A stretch of 64,000 bases of DNA from Anisakis pegreffii. Its lineage: Eukaryota; Nematoda; Chromadorea; Rhabditida; Anisakidae. Numbering within the stretch: the stretch's first letter is position 1; every line of letters begins with the position of its first letter. The notes under the pieces were generated by a model. That model had not been told where the DNA came from, did no database searches, and was given only the letters and a program-made list of their open reading frames with translations. The translations under genes were made by a program, and so were the position numbers. Shown here one piece after another: positions 14,101 through 25,900 of the stretch. The stretch covers positions 32,197 through 96,196 of the forward strand of contig JAPYMA010003046.1 in assembly GCA_035041965.1 (NCBI GenBank), given 5' to 3'.

Positions 14101-17100
14101 GATCATTCAATCGGCCAGTTGAATGGTATTGGAAGGATTTGGTAAAAGTATTCTTGCTTTTATGTGTGACAGATTTCTTATGGAGGAGTTGTTTTTGTTC
14201 CATGTTCGAGATCAGTTCGGTCATTCGAATTTGAAGTCATAATCAGAGAAAATTTTCCGATTCGAAATTCGAATTTCCCTATCGATTCCATCTGATCGTT
14301 CGTCGTCATTGTATATACTGAAGAGATTTGCATCAAATTTCAATTTTTCGTTGTTTTTTGTACGTTTTTTTTAGCATATATAAATATAATTATAGCAATT
14401 GCTCACACCACTCAGCCCATTCACCTATTGGATATCGATGATTCTGTCGGATTTGTTCATATATTCTCTAGCTTGTTCACTGTTTCTTGTCATATTTTCG
14501 GTGTCTGGTTGGATGCTCGAACATAAAGCCGAGTTCGTTGCATTTTCGTCTTTTTTCTTTTCATTCTTCAGTTTTTTTCATTGATAATGGAAGTGGTAAT
14601 CATTTTAAAGCGATATTCATGTGTGAATGTAAATATAAGTGTGTAGGATGCACTTGAAAATCGTTGTGATATTTTGAAATCTTCGTTGCGTATTCATTGA
14701 ATTTCAGTGTTGCGTTGTTGTGGTTGTTATATTTCTGGTGTTGGCTGCCATTCATTTACATCGTATCGTTCCTGATCGATCAGGCGCCGAAAGCTTATGC
14801 TGCTCTCATCACGTACAGTGCTGTTGTCCCAATCGTCGCGCTAATTCTTAAATTCATTATGGGTGTATACTTACCAAAAATACAACCTGTTTACCATGTA
14901 AATCTTAATTTCATTTATTTCAAACAGACGATAGCAATGGTTGTTCTGCTTTTATTTTTGTTCCTAGTTATTAATATTCATCCGATGGATTCTGCTCTGA
15001 TTAACTCGCATAATTATCGTTTGAAGTATTATTCGGGATGTGTGCATGATCAAACAAACAACCGTTCATATCTGTTTAGTAATATAATAGTATTGATGAT
15101 GATTTTAGACGATGTGTCTTCTGTTATTGCCGCCGTATGCGATGAGCTATGGTTTTTGGATAATAATTGGTTACGAGATTTCACCGTTACTGATGAATGC
15201 GTTAACGGCAGCTGGGGACGGCATGGATTATGCATCAATTTACAGTTGGGATGTGAGTTCATCATTTGCAAAACTCTGCCTCAGTCTAAAGGGGATCACG
15301 AATTTCATAAAGAATTTGGGAATTTCAGCAGCTCGGTCGTATTCTAACGTTGATGGCTGTATCGGGTGTGGTATACTGGGCTGTTCTGATGGCGATACAA
15401 ACCCGACGCATCGCACGTTTCTTTCATGCACTATGGCGCATTCCGTATCGTTCATCATCCGTCAGTGATGAGGTTGTCTATTTGTTTGGCAATCGTATTC
15501 GTGGCTATTGAACTGTTCAGTTGAAGAATGGTGATATTAAAATAATGATAATAGTGCTTATCTAAAAATGTTGTTAGTGTCACTGTTAGTATTGCCGTTA
15601 AAGACTGACGTTTTAGGAGAACAACAACGATGAGGAAGATGTTGACGTTCGTCAAGAGCGTGATCTCGTGAATTCAGCAAGCAGTGATGACTTCGTGTTA
15701 TCGGTTCACAATCTCAATAAATACTATGGTAAATTGCATGCCGTTAAAAATTTAACGTTCGGTGTTCGAGCCGATGAGTGTTTCGGTTTACTTGGTAAGT
15801 GCACTTACTTCATAGTTTTGGTTGGTCTCATGAATAAGTCCCCAATTAGATAATTGTCGTTCCTTTGTTTCAATGAAAAATTTCATCGCAAAATATGACC
15901 GAAGGGAGTATTAATTCATGTCTGCGCTTCATTTATCACTATACGTTTTCATTCCATAGTGTAAATTGTATTTTGAGGGATGAGTGCGTTTTTTTTTTTC
16001 GTTGAAGAATATTGTAAAAATAAGTATTTGTTCATATGAATATCATGCACTGAATTGAAAAGGTGAACTGTCAACTGCTTCTATAAGTATAACTCTTCAA
16101 GCCGCAACTTATGCTTCAAATCACTTGCAGCAATGTTTATCAATAATTTCAATTTTGAATGATGATAACAGATTAGAATCGTTGATAATGCAGGCATAAA
16201 TGGTGCTGGTAAAACGACAACATTCGATATGTTAACCGGTATATCAATACCCGATAGTGGCACTGCAGCGATCGATGGCCGTTCCATCAATCAGCGACAG
16301 GTTCGGAGATCTTCTTATTGTTATATGTTGATTATTACTGTTGTCAGTTTCGTATCGTTGATTGTTTGAACATATTTAATGGTTTGGTTTAATGGTGATA
16401 CTTAGTACTGCTTGACTACACCAGTGAATTTTGAAAAAGATGATGATTTGACTGGAATTGATTTCGAGTAGTTTCACTCATCAGTCAATTACAGATAATC
16501 GGTTTTTGTCCGCAATTCGATGCTCTGTTGGGATGTTTGACTGGTCGTGAAACTCTCTCGGTAATGGCGTCACTGTGTGGTTTTGCTGATGTTAGTAGTC
16601 GCGTTGATACTGTTTTGGATGCAGTTGCGTTAAAACCTCAAGCGAATCAGCTTATTAAAAGTTTCAGGTTGTTTGTCTAATTTATATTCGTTGTTTGATT
16701 TCATTTCATGGTGATATTTATTGAGTAGTTCAATCACCGGTTAACATTTCATGTTGGATGAAACAATCATTATCAGTTGTGTGTTGATATAATGAACAAT
16801 GGTTGCATCCATTAGTGATGAGGATAATGTGTCCTATTGAAAGATCGTAATGGTGTTTTTCGTCACCAGATAAGTTGATAGAATAACGATACTGCCAATA
16901 GTAACTGTGGTAGTAATGCTACCAGTAATAGTAACAGTAAAATTTGTAGATAGAAAAGTAACGAAATTAGAGAAATTTTAGCGGTGGACAACGTCGTCGT
17001 TTGAGTGTAGGCTTAGCGTTGATCACGCAAGCGCGACTGATTATCTTGGACGAGCCGACGGCAGGAATCGATCCGAAGACAAGACGTCAGATCTGGGATC

Positions 17101-18190
17101 TGTTGAGTGCAATGCGTGAGCAACGGTGTGCGATGTTGTTGACATCGCACAGTATGGATGAGTGCGAAGTGCTGTGCACGAGAATTGGCATTATGCATAG
17201 CGGGTGCTTGGTTGCGATCGGAAGTGCGCAGCATATCAAATCGAGGTGATCGTTTCACTTTGATTTGACACTGTTTTTACTGGTCATTGTTGGATCGGTC
17301 ATTTGGGCTGCGAGTTCAGTGTTGTTTCCAACTTCGTAGACAATCATCAAACATCATTTCTGATTTGAAGATTCATTCTGATAGACAGTCATCTAGCGAT
17401 TATAACGTAGTATTTTTCGACGATTTCTATGATGTAGTTGATTGCTCTGTTGTGTCCATTTTAAGCACTTCCATGAGCCGAAAGTTTCATTTCATTCTTT
17501 TTTTTAGTAGAATCCAAATTTTCTGGTTGAGAAAGTCAAAATAGTTGCTTATCGTTTGTACAGGTATGGAGAAGGATATACACTAACGTTTACAATAACG
17601 GATAGTTCGCTAGGGGATGATCTCGTCAATGAAGTGCGATCTGTATTTCCGAATGCTGTTTTAAGAACAATACAAAATTCAACACATATGGTTTGGCATC
17701 TTACTAGGTCGGATAGTGACAGGTGACTCGATTTTATTTGCTTTATCATTTTTGATGTTAATCGGTGGGAACCACTATTTGTCAACCGATATCAGTTGTT
17801 GTTACTCTTAAAAAAGAGAAACTTAAAGGAGCGCTGAGTGTCTCTCTTTTTAATCACTCACTGAAAAGACGATCGCTGTCCCTTCTTGACGCATATCAAG
17901 CACTTGGTCAATATCAGTTTTCGTTTTAGTATCTCCCAAATACTAGCGACCACAATCACAATACTGATAACTTTAAATGAACAAACTAATATTTCAGATG
18001 GTCAGAGCTGTTCGCAAAAGCACGTAATTTAGCTGATTCGAAGTCTTGGATAACGGATTATTCTTTGGCACAAGCAACCTTAGAAGAAGCATTCTTAAGG
18101 CTATCTCAAGCGAATGAGAGCGATGTTGCTCAACAGACCGTTGTGAGTATTACACCCAGTTCAACGTCACCTCGTGCCGATGGATTGTAA
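5125..18190 (+). CDS. ABCA-family full transporter (30 exons, about 1668 aa)
   Basis: Membrane lipid exporter of ABC subfamily A, like nematode CED-7/ABT. Exon ends: 5125-5259, 5601-5736, 6076-6318, 6859-7088, 7285-7479, 7789-7911, 8217-8358, 8471-8587, 8831-9003, 9385-9585, 9795-10085, 10487-10647, 11204-11357, 11695-11825, 12126-12224, 12311-12402, 12665-12841, 13002-13177, 13256-13403, 13887-14065, 14396-14547, 14708-14897, 15109-15252, 15329-15472, 15617-15794, 16194-16300, 16495-16667, 16982-17245, 17564-17722, 17998-18190. All phases match and the sum is 5007 nt. Each half is an N-terminal helix, large extracellular loop, five more helices and an NBD. NBD1: GHNGAGKST (about 571), [27 protein letters not shown] (catalytic Glu about 692), [12 protein letters not shown]2: GINGAGKTT (about 1371), [30 protein letters not shown] (Glu about 1488), TSHSMDECE. 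Both ATP sites look intact. Least certain junctions: exon 2/3 and exon 21/22/23. Confidence 0.93.
9795..11357 (+). other. ABCA nucleotide-binding domain 1 (exons 11-13)
   Basis: Exon 11 carries Walker A and the Q-loop, exon 12 the LSGGM signature and Walker B with DE, and exon 13 the switch His in TTHFMDEAD. The domain begins in exon 10 with [11 protein letters not shown]. The canonical ATPase residues are all present, so this half should hydrolyse ATP. Confidence 0.9.
10946..10963 (+). other. G-rich run, possible G-quadruplex, in ABCA intron 12
   Basis: Three G-runs of five or more, separated by single A bases, on the sense strand of the intron between NBD1 exons 12 and 13, in otherwise AT-rich sequence. 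Confidence 0.5.
15617..17722 (+). other. ABCA nucleotide-binding domain 2 (exons 25-29)
   Basis: [10 protein letters not shown] opens the domain in exon 25. Walker A is split between exons 25 and 26, the Q-loop is in exon 27, and exon 28 holds SGGQ, Walker B and the switch His. Exon 29 ([10 protein letters not shown]) and exon 30 form the regulatory domain typical of ABCA proteins. Confidence 0.9.
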
Positions 18191-18468
18191 AAGTTTATTG
18201 TTAAATTGGAAATTGATCGATTGATTTGATCGGTTTTCGATTGCTTGGGGAGAGTATTGTTCGTTTAGATCTTTTGTCATTATAGTGTTAGCAGAGATTG
18301 CTTCGCTGTGTTGTGTTGAAGTTTCGTTATTGATGCGAATGCTTATTGATGTTCTGTGATTTTACTCGTTAAGGGCATTAAGAATGACTTGTAAAGCTGA
18401 TGATCGGCAACATTTACAAAGAGGAGAGATTCGCGATTGTAATTTTAGTAATAGTAACGTTGCTTCAG

Positions 18469-18563
18469 ATGGTCAGAGCCGTTTGAAAAGTTGTTATTTG
18501 GCTAAGAGATTATCATGGATAAGTGTGATTACCTCTTAAGCCGACCCTTTGGAAACGGCATAG
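18469..18563 (+). pseudogene. Decayed duplicate of the last ABCA exon
   Basis: TTGCTTCAG followed by ATGGTCAGAGC repeats the acceptor and first 11 bases of ABCA exon 30 (17998), about 280 bases after its stop codon. In the exon 30 frame the copy reads WSEPF, then a stop; in a shifted frame it reads LAKRLSWIS, against LADSKSWIT in the functional exon. A later piece reads ADPLETA, against ATLEEA. With at least one stop and two frame changes it cannot serve as an alternative last exon. It is probably a relic of a local duplication. Confidence 0.7.
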
Positions 18564-18599
18564 TTTTGTTAATTCAATCTTAATGCTCTGTTGTGTTTA

Positions 18600-21500
18600 C
18601 GTGCAACGAATGAGTTTTGTAATATATTAGTGAAACATAAGAACCTTTTTCTACTTAACGGGATATGATGTTATATAATTGTATATACTTTTCTGTTATC
18701 TGTCATGCGACTTAGGTTTTTTTCTATTGACTTCTCGAATCTCATGCAAAACTTTCAAGGGATTTTGTTGTAGCCGCTTCAACTGAATTAAAATTTAAAT
18801 TTTTTGGATTTTTAAACATCAATCGAAAGCGATGTTTTAATTGAAAACATTATGCATTTAATTTCTCAAAATTGATGTTTGGAACTAGGTGTGCATTTGC
18901 TTATCATTGCACAACGCTTGAAACTTTATTATTTGTCATAGGAAATGAGCAGATCATTTTGCGGTTGTCAGAAATAAATTGAATAATGTGTTTTTAGGTA
19001 TAGGTGTATATATGTGAACTCTGTTTTCACTATCGTTGTTTTGCTAAGAATTCTGTGAAGCTTGGAAATACGCGAAGCTGATTGTTGGTTTATGATTCGA
19101 AGTGTGCTGATTGTATGATTGACAGCTGGAGTCACTCACACCGTCAGTACAGTTCGAATATGCAGAGAGAGCTTAATTTTTTTAGTAATTGATGATTATG
19201 TGGAATTTTGATATGCTTTTATGTGTATACGTTGACATTCACTTCATTCTCTTTTGTGAGAATTATTCTCATTGGTTTTTGTTGTTATTGTTTTTTCTTC
19301 GCGTAATTTTCTTCTCTCAATTGATATTCCACGTTCTCTTCGAGACTTTCTTGTAAATACACTAATAATGTTCTTTTATTTATTTTTCTATTTCATTCTA
19401 CTGATAATGTTCGATAAAATATCTTCGGAGTTCGATGAGCAAATGGTTCGTTTTAACTTCACAGAACCTTCACCATCACATAGAGAGTGTTCATTTTCGT
19501 GCTGATCTCTGTTGCTGAAATTTTGATTGGAACTAATTTGTAGCTGAAAATGATTAGAATTTGTACAACGAGAGAAATTTGACGTTTCATTAAGCCATGC
19601 TCTTTTGTCCATATTCCTTCATCTGTGATCCATCGGAACATGAATCTTTTTTTTCTAGGAAAACCCTCATTTAATGGCTATATATCTTCGAACGTGGGCT
19701 TCCAAATTTTTGTGATTCTCTATCCGATCCAGTTTGGACGTTGAAGTAATGCAATTATGTCATAATTTTGTGGAACAGAACTTTTTTTGTTCAAATGTTA
19801 GCTAGTGTTTTTGCGAATCCCTTATCAATCCAATTGAATTCGTTCTGTGATGAAGTAATTTTTTGCCATGTATGGTGATGAGCGTTAATGACACAGTAAT
19901 TTAACTAATTTAAAATTCATGTTAGTGATTGGATTTGAGAAACTGAATTCAATGAGTTATTTTAATTGCGGATTTCTTTGTCATTCCATCTCAGAAGATG
20001 ATAATTAGCAGAAGAATAATTTACAATGCGCTTTTTCAGCCTTTCCGAACATCACATCTCGCTGTGCATGGAAATGCACACCATGCAATTGGTGTTCATG
20101 GAACCTCTCTTTTCAATTTAGCAACAATTCATGCAATCACAAAACAGCACATGCCTTTGTTGTCATCGTCATCACCTCTCGATGAATTCAATCCATTTTG
20201 CTTTTTATTTTTGAAGTTTTCTTGTGCTGAATTATTGTACTGCGTTTGAAGAAGACAACTGGACTTGGTATCACTTCATTACAATATCACTGCATTACGA
20301 CCAGAAATATGCTACTGTTTTGCAAGGATGCATTTGTAAGGAAACGAGATTGAATTGAAAAGTGTCGTTTGGTTGATTAATTGACGAAGGAAGATTTACG
20401 AGTGGAGAATAAATTGAATTTGAGTGCTTGATTGAGATGCAAGTAGAGAATAATAGGGCAGTAGTGATGATATGGTTAGCATGCGACTGGGGACAAATGT
20501 GCAGTGAGTGCATCCGTATAAGAGCATTTACTGCTTGATTCTTAATCGTATATATTGATGTTTGCGAGTTGAGATGCGTACCGTTGTGAGCATTATGTCA
20601 GTTTATTAATCACGTCAACACATCGAACTTTACTCATCAACAATTGTTCATATTCAAGTAAACGTTTCAATCGTGATGAGGCGAGTGACGATTCCTTGAA
20701 CTTTGCCACTAGAATTCAGACTATTCTCAGAGGTCCAAGCCCTTCTCCTATTTTGAAAATCTTGACCGTGTCACTGATCTACAATTTCCTATTTGGTATT
20801 CGCTGCCAATGAAGTGATAACCACCAGTTTATTCTGATCACCACTACAACGTACATCATTAATACCAAAAACTCTCTCCACAATCTCTTTCCCATCTCCC
20901 TGACTATGTTTTTTCCTCAGTCCAGTCATAAAATCTTTGAAATTGTGACGTTTCGAACGGAAACCATATGAATTCAACGTTTCAATGACATATTACAATA
21001 ATAATACTGCAAATTGGTGTTATTTGCGGTGAATACTAAAAATTCGACAAACTCACTTGAATAATACTTCGGTCAAACAATGATGCATTATTAAGTCTGG
21101 TTGTGAGTTTTCAATTGATATTTGAATACTTCAACGGTTGTAACTTTGAACATATTCATTAATTTGTACTTTTTTTGTTATCTCTTCGTTTTTTTTAGAA
21201 TTGAAATCGTTATGTGAACTAAAAATAGGATCGTTAATGATGTGAATTTTTACAAGCACCTTGCAAGCATAGAACCGCTGTTAGCTCTAATAGATTGTTG
21301 AAGATGCTTATTGGGCTAATAGTGACACTTCAAATTGATGTGTTGAAAGTGCTCATCCGTATGACATTTTTCGATTCGTTGATCTATTCTACTGGATTGA
21401 TAATTATAATGATGTAGAATTTAGTTTTCGATTGATGGTTTCATCTAATAATTCATTACATTTTCCGAAGTCAATCATTTTGATCTAATAACGTTTATTT

Positions 21501-22900
21501 ATTCAATGCATGGCGGTGTTTTGTAGACAAGCAATGGACATTACAAAATATCTTGTTATTGAAATAGTAATTGGTTTACTTGGAATGTTATCGAAAGGAA
21601 CAAAGTCAAACAATTGATTTCAATCGAATAGATACGCACATCTGGGGCATTATTGAGGCATTAATGCTTGCTATTGTATTGTATAATTACAATTATAATT
21701 AAATGCATCAAATGCACGAAATTAATTGGAATTAAGTGAGTACGGTTTATTGTGAGGCATGGATCAATTACTGAATGTCTGCTTGAAACATAGCTTTTGC
21801 ACATAACAATCACTTCTGCCTTCAAGAGGAAATTTCACTTCGGCACTGCTGCAACAATTTCTGTTTCAATTAAGTGAATGAATTCCTCGTATCTTCATTT
21901 CCTAATTGATTGTCCCTTCTGTGATCCATCCAGCTACCAATTTTAACAATGCTCCCTCCTTATATGGCATAATCTGCAGACACACTCCGCAGATCCTAAT
22001 CATTTGCATTCGTTGTCTTCTTATATTTGCAATTATGATCACTCAATGGTAGGCGTACACAAATAGTGAGTTGTAAACAAACTTATAGTTAATAGAAACG
22101 ACCCCAGAAAACTGATATGGATGTGTTGTCTATCTAGCCCGAGGTAAGTATCAATCGAATATATGCTCCAATATGCCATCAACAATCCATTAATATTCAT
22201 CAAATTCGTCATTATTAATTTCGTTAGACTTATGATGTGTGTAAGTGATCAAGTCTGTTCCAAACGCAACATCGAGTATCGGATGCATCTGTAATGCTTT
22301 CACGAATGTTCTGCACGAGCAACAACGATAATTTTGTAATGCTGATTTCATAGTGTCATAAGTTCATAATTTTGCAATTGCATTACACTTTAATTGATTG
22401 ATTACGTAACATCAGCTGATTGACTGTATTTGTTGGATTTACTATGTGAATCACGTGAAGACCAACATATGAGCATGTTCACCATACCCTAAAAGCACGA
22501 TTACTATGGTCATTTAATGTTTCGATTTTATCAAATTGCCCAATGTATTCATGAATAGAAATTGTCTAAATCAGATTGTTCTGAATAAAAGCACACAAAA
22601 AATGCCCTCTAAGAAGCTTTCCAAAGGAGACTCAGATGTTGAAAACACAAGGAATGCATGATTCGTTTATGCTAAACACATAAAAGATTTTGCGCAATGT
22701 CAATGAAATATTCTTCAATAAACATTCTTCAAATGCATTATCCATTTCAGTTCACATCAAATCGATTCGCTTTGCTGCGATGAGAATCAATCGTTTATCC
22801 ACTTAGAATTATTATGGGGTACTTTCAGTGGGTCGAAAATATTCGAGACAATCGCTAGACTGTAGCAATCGTTCGTTGATATGTTAAAGTTCCATGATAT
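18600..22900. other. Gene-poor interval
   Basis: No multi-exon model could be built on either strand. Two isolated ORFs look slightly protein-like: 19998-20249 (plus), part of which follows a TTTTTCAG, and 20789-20977 (minus), listed separately. Neither has a partner exon. The 3' UTR of the ABCA gene probably occupies the first few hundred bases, with an AATAAA at about 18974. Confidence 0.4.
20789..20977 (-). CDS. Possible small ORF of unknown function (62 aa)
   Basis: ATG-initiated minus-strand ORF containing DFMTGLRKKHSQGDG, EIVERVFGIND and NKLVVITSLAANTK. The composition (charged, low in Ser/Phe runs) is more protein-like than most random ORFs here. A TTTGCAG lies about 40 bases upstream on the same strand, but the sequence just after it is not open in a joining frame. 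I recognise no domain. It may be a lone exon, a fragment or chance. Confidence 0.2.
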   Translation of the reverse strand: MNSYGFRSKRHNFKDFMTGLRKKHSQGDGKEIVERVFGINDVRCSGDQNKLVVITSLAANTK

Positions 22901-22986
22901 GGAATTTTTTGGAAATGATACTGAATCGTTTCCAAAATGATACAATTCAGTATCCTGGATTGTGCAGGTAATCCAGGATACTGAAT
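22895..22986. repeat. Compound hairpin cluster
   Basis: A perfect 17-bp inverted repeat (22945-22961 with 22970-22986, arm ATTCAGTATCCTGGATT, 8-nt loop) adjoins a second hairpin in which TTTTGGAAA pairs with TTTCCAAAA around GATACTGAATCG. The motif GATACTGAATCG occurs twice (about 22919 and 22978), so alternative pairings are possible. Confidence 0.7.
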
Positions 22987-22999
22987 CGTACTCAAATAT

Positions 23000-25900
23000 T
23001 TGTTGCCGTGAGTAAAATTAAAATTGATCGCATTTCGTTGTTCCATTCTATTTTTCACAATTCTCTCGGATATTTTTCTGGCTTAGCGCAGTTATTTGTT
23101 TCGAATTACAACCAATAATCTTGTTGAATAATTTCAATAAAATTTCTTTCAATAAAAATTCAATAGTTCACTAAAAATTCTTCGAATGCATTACCCATTT
23201 GAGTTCACATCAAATCGAGTTCACTTTTCAGATCCAATTCACTTTTTTCACTGGCAAATAGTTTATTCATTTCGAATATTGCGTTGTTTAATTATTGCAT
23301 CGGCGAAACAGTTTGCAGCAATTCTCTTATTCACTGCGGTTATTTTTTTTACGATGCTCTTAGAATTTTGCAGTCATTCATTAATTTAACTTACTATCAA
23401 TCTATAATAACACTGAAGTAATCATAAGTGGATGCGTCATTTTTTGATATTTTGAGTTTTTTATCGATCAAACTTCAAGTCATTTTTCCGTTTCTTGCTC
23501 TTTTTTCACTTCTCAAGATGTTTTCAAAAATTATATGTGTATTGTTAAGAAGGTGGTGAACATGTATTAGATTATCGAATTCAACAACATGAATCAATCG
23601 CTCTGAACGATTTCTCCAAAAACTTTCTTGATTGCTTCACGAACATCTGACGATGGTGGAAGTTTTTTTCTCTCTCACATCGTTCCTAATTATTTCTTTT
23701 TCACAAACACTGAAAGATTCACCAAAAACGCCTTGATTTTATCTGATCATATTAAAAAAATTCAATTCTTCGAATTCTCAGCTGAGACTGTGTTGAATCA
23801 AACGGAACTTCCATCGATATCTTTCGTCAGTTTCGAAAAATGATTCAGTTCAATCTTATTTCGTTGAATTTTACTGTGATTCGGTGTGATTTTTGCGAGC
23901 AAATATTCTCTGAAACAAGTATCTCTTTGAAAATTTGCCTCTAAGCATTCAAATGTGATGAACATCTTTCTGTGGTTGGATTTTAGCTATACTGCCGTGT
24001 GATCGATGACCAGTGATGCTCATAAGAATTTGCTGAAATACTAAACATAACGAATGAATAAATGATGTATTCACTGCTATCATTTCATTTTGCTGCTTAC
24101 TATTGTAATGACAGTGAAAAGTACTTACTTGAGATACTTGGCTTTTACCGCACTACTTTTCATGATTATATGATGATGCTTGGTTGATATTCTTGTGCAT
24201 GATTATTGCAGAATTGGACTCAATCGAGCACTTTTATTTTTCAGTTTCAATGGTTGAATAAAGCCACTCTGCTGGCGAGTATTGGTGGTAAATTGATGAC
24301 GTTCATTCGCTCTTTTATTCGATTCGTTTGATGTGAATCGTATGAAAGATCTAAAAGATTCTATGCGCTGATCAAATGAAATATTCTCTTCTAATTGCTA
24401 CATCCAATGGTTTCTTTGCTTTTAAAAAACAGTCATGATCCATAATATTTCATCATTTATTGCAGTCATTTGAGCGCTGTGCATACGCATTCACTGCTTT
24501 GAATTCTCTGCAGATTTCGTTTTGCTCAGTAGAATAACAGCAAATGGAGATTTTCAGAAAATGCAAAAAAGTATTGAACCAAGAACGTTACAAATCGAGA
24601 ACACTGATTTTGAGTGTTTTGGTGTGATAATTAAATTCATTTCTCTAAGTCGAGAAAATATCCGTCAACGGAGTGGATCATTAGGAATAATCGTATTGCT
24701 TAGCGATAAAATTTGAAGTGTTAAATATGTCAGGCAAGATCAGTGTCTGTTTTAAATTGGTTGATGCACAATTGGAATGATTTATGGAGCGATAGTGCAT
24801 TGCTAACCCGTCACAAGAACGACACTGAAAACTTTCTATCATCTATCGCAACACCGAAACTCAGAATCAAGTGCAAACGCCATTCGTAAATTCAATAAAA
24901 CTCGTATGCAATATTGAAAAATCATTAAATATTCATTCATTACGGTGAATTGGTTTTCTCTATATTGAAGTTATGAATTGCATTTTAAAATTCCATCAAC
25001 TTGCCTCATTTAACAAATATTTTCGAAATATTTGTCTTCCGTACAGCTATTCACTAGAGCAGTTGTTTTCACATCAACGCTCATCGCATATGCAGCGCAA
25101 TTCCTCAAAAATATCAATTTTGAATTGAATGACCGAAAACATTCGAAATTCACACATAAACAATCGAATGCCTATTTCGTTTCCGAAAATATTGGGTGTT
25201 AGTTCTAATCAGTAATCGCTAGTCTCGTAACTATTTTAAATTATTCAAATTATTCGAAGTCAATTTCAAGCGATACTCCGTTAGGATGAGAATGAAGTTG
25301 GTGAAAAAAAATTTGAAAAATTACACGCGATTTAGAGGAAATTCCTTTTTGATAGCTGGAGGGATCTGGTGAAGCATAAAGAATAGACTGCAATTGATAG
25401 CGCACACATGTTTGATTTTGACACGCATATATCACAATAATGTTTTCAATGAAAATGACAATATGCGGAAATAATTATGCAAAGGAGAGGTGATATTTTC
25501 CAAGTGAATGACATTAAATGCTATATTAAAGGACATTGTGTGCAAGTGTGTTATAGATTAATGAATAGAATATATGCATACACGTTTATATTGAACATTT
25601 TCTTGTGCCCTGTCGCGTTATACCCTGAAATTATGGGTCATTAAAGTTTTAGATTACAATATTGAAAAGCAATTTTTGTGTTCAGTCGAGCAAAATCGAA
25701 TCTCAGTGATTGCTTCACAAATAATAATATAACATATTTACACTCAAATTTACATAATTTATCAAATCATCCCACTAACCATGCATCAATCAAATCAGTG
25801 TGTTTTTTAGTTTAAAATTTCTACAGCAAATCAACCTCTCAAACCTTATATACTCACCATTTTAGCAGTCTTTTTTAATGCCTCCCATTGTGTTTCCAAA

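Noticed and set aside
14940..15100. Hydrophobic open frame ([10 protein letters not shown]) after ABCA exon 22
   Set aside because: Using the GTAAAT donor at 14898 and acceptor at 15108 gives a junction (PVYH then [10 protein letters not shown]) that fits the ABCA family; the frame is intronic read-through.
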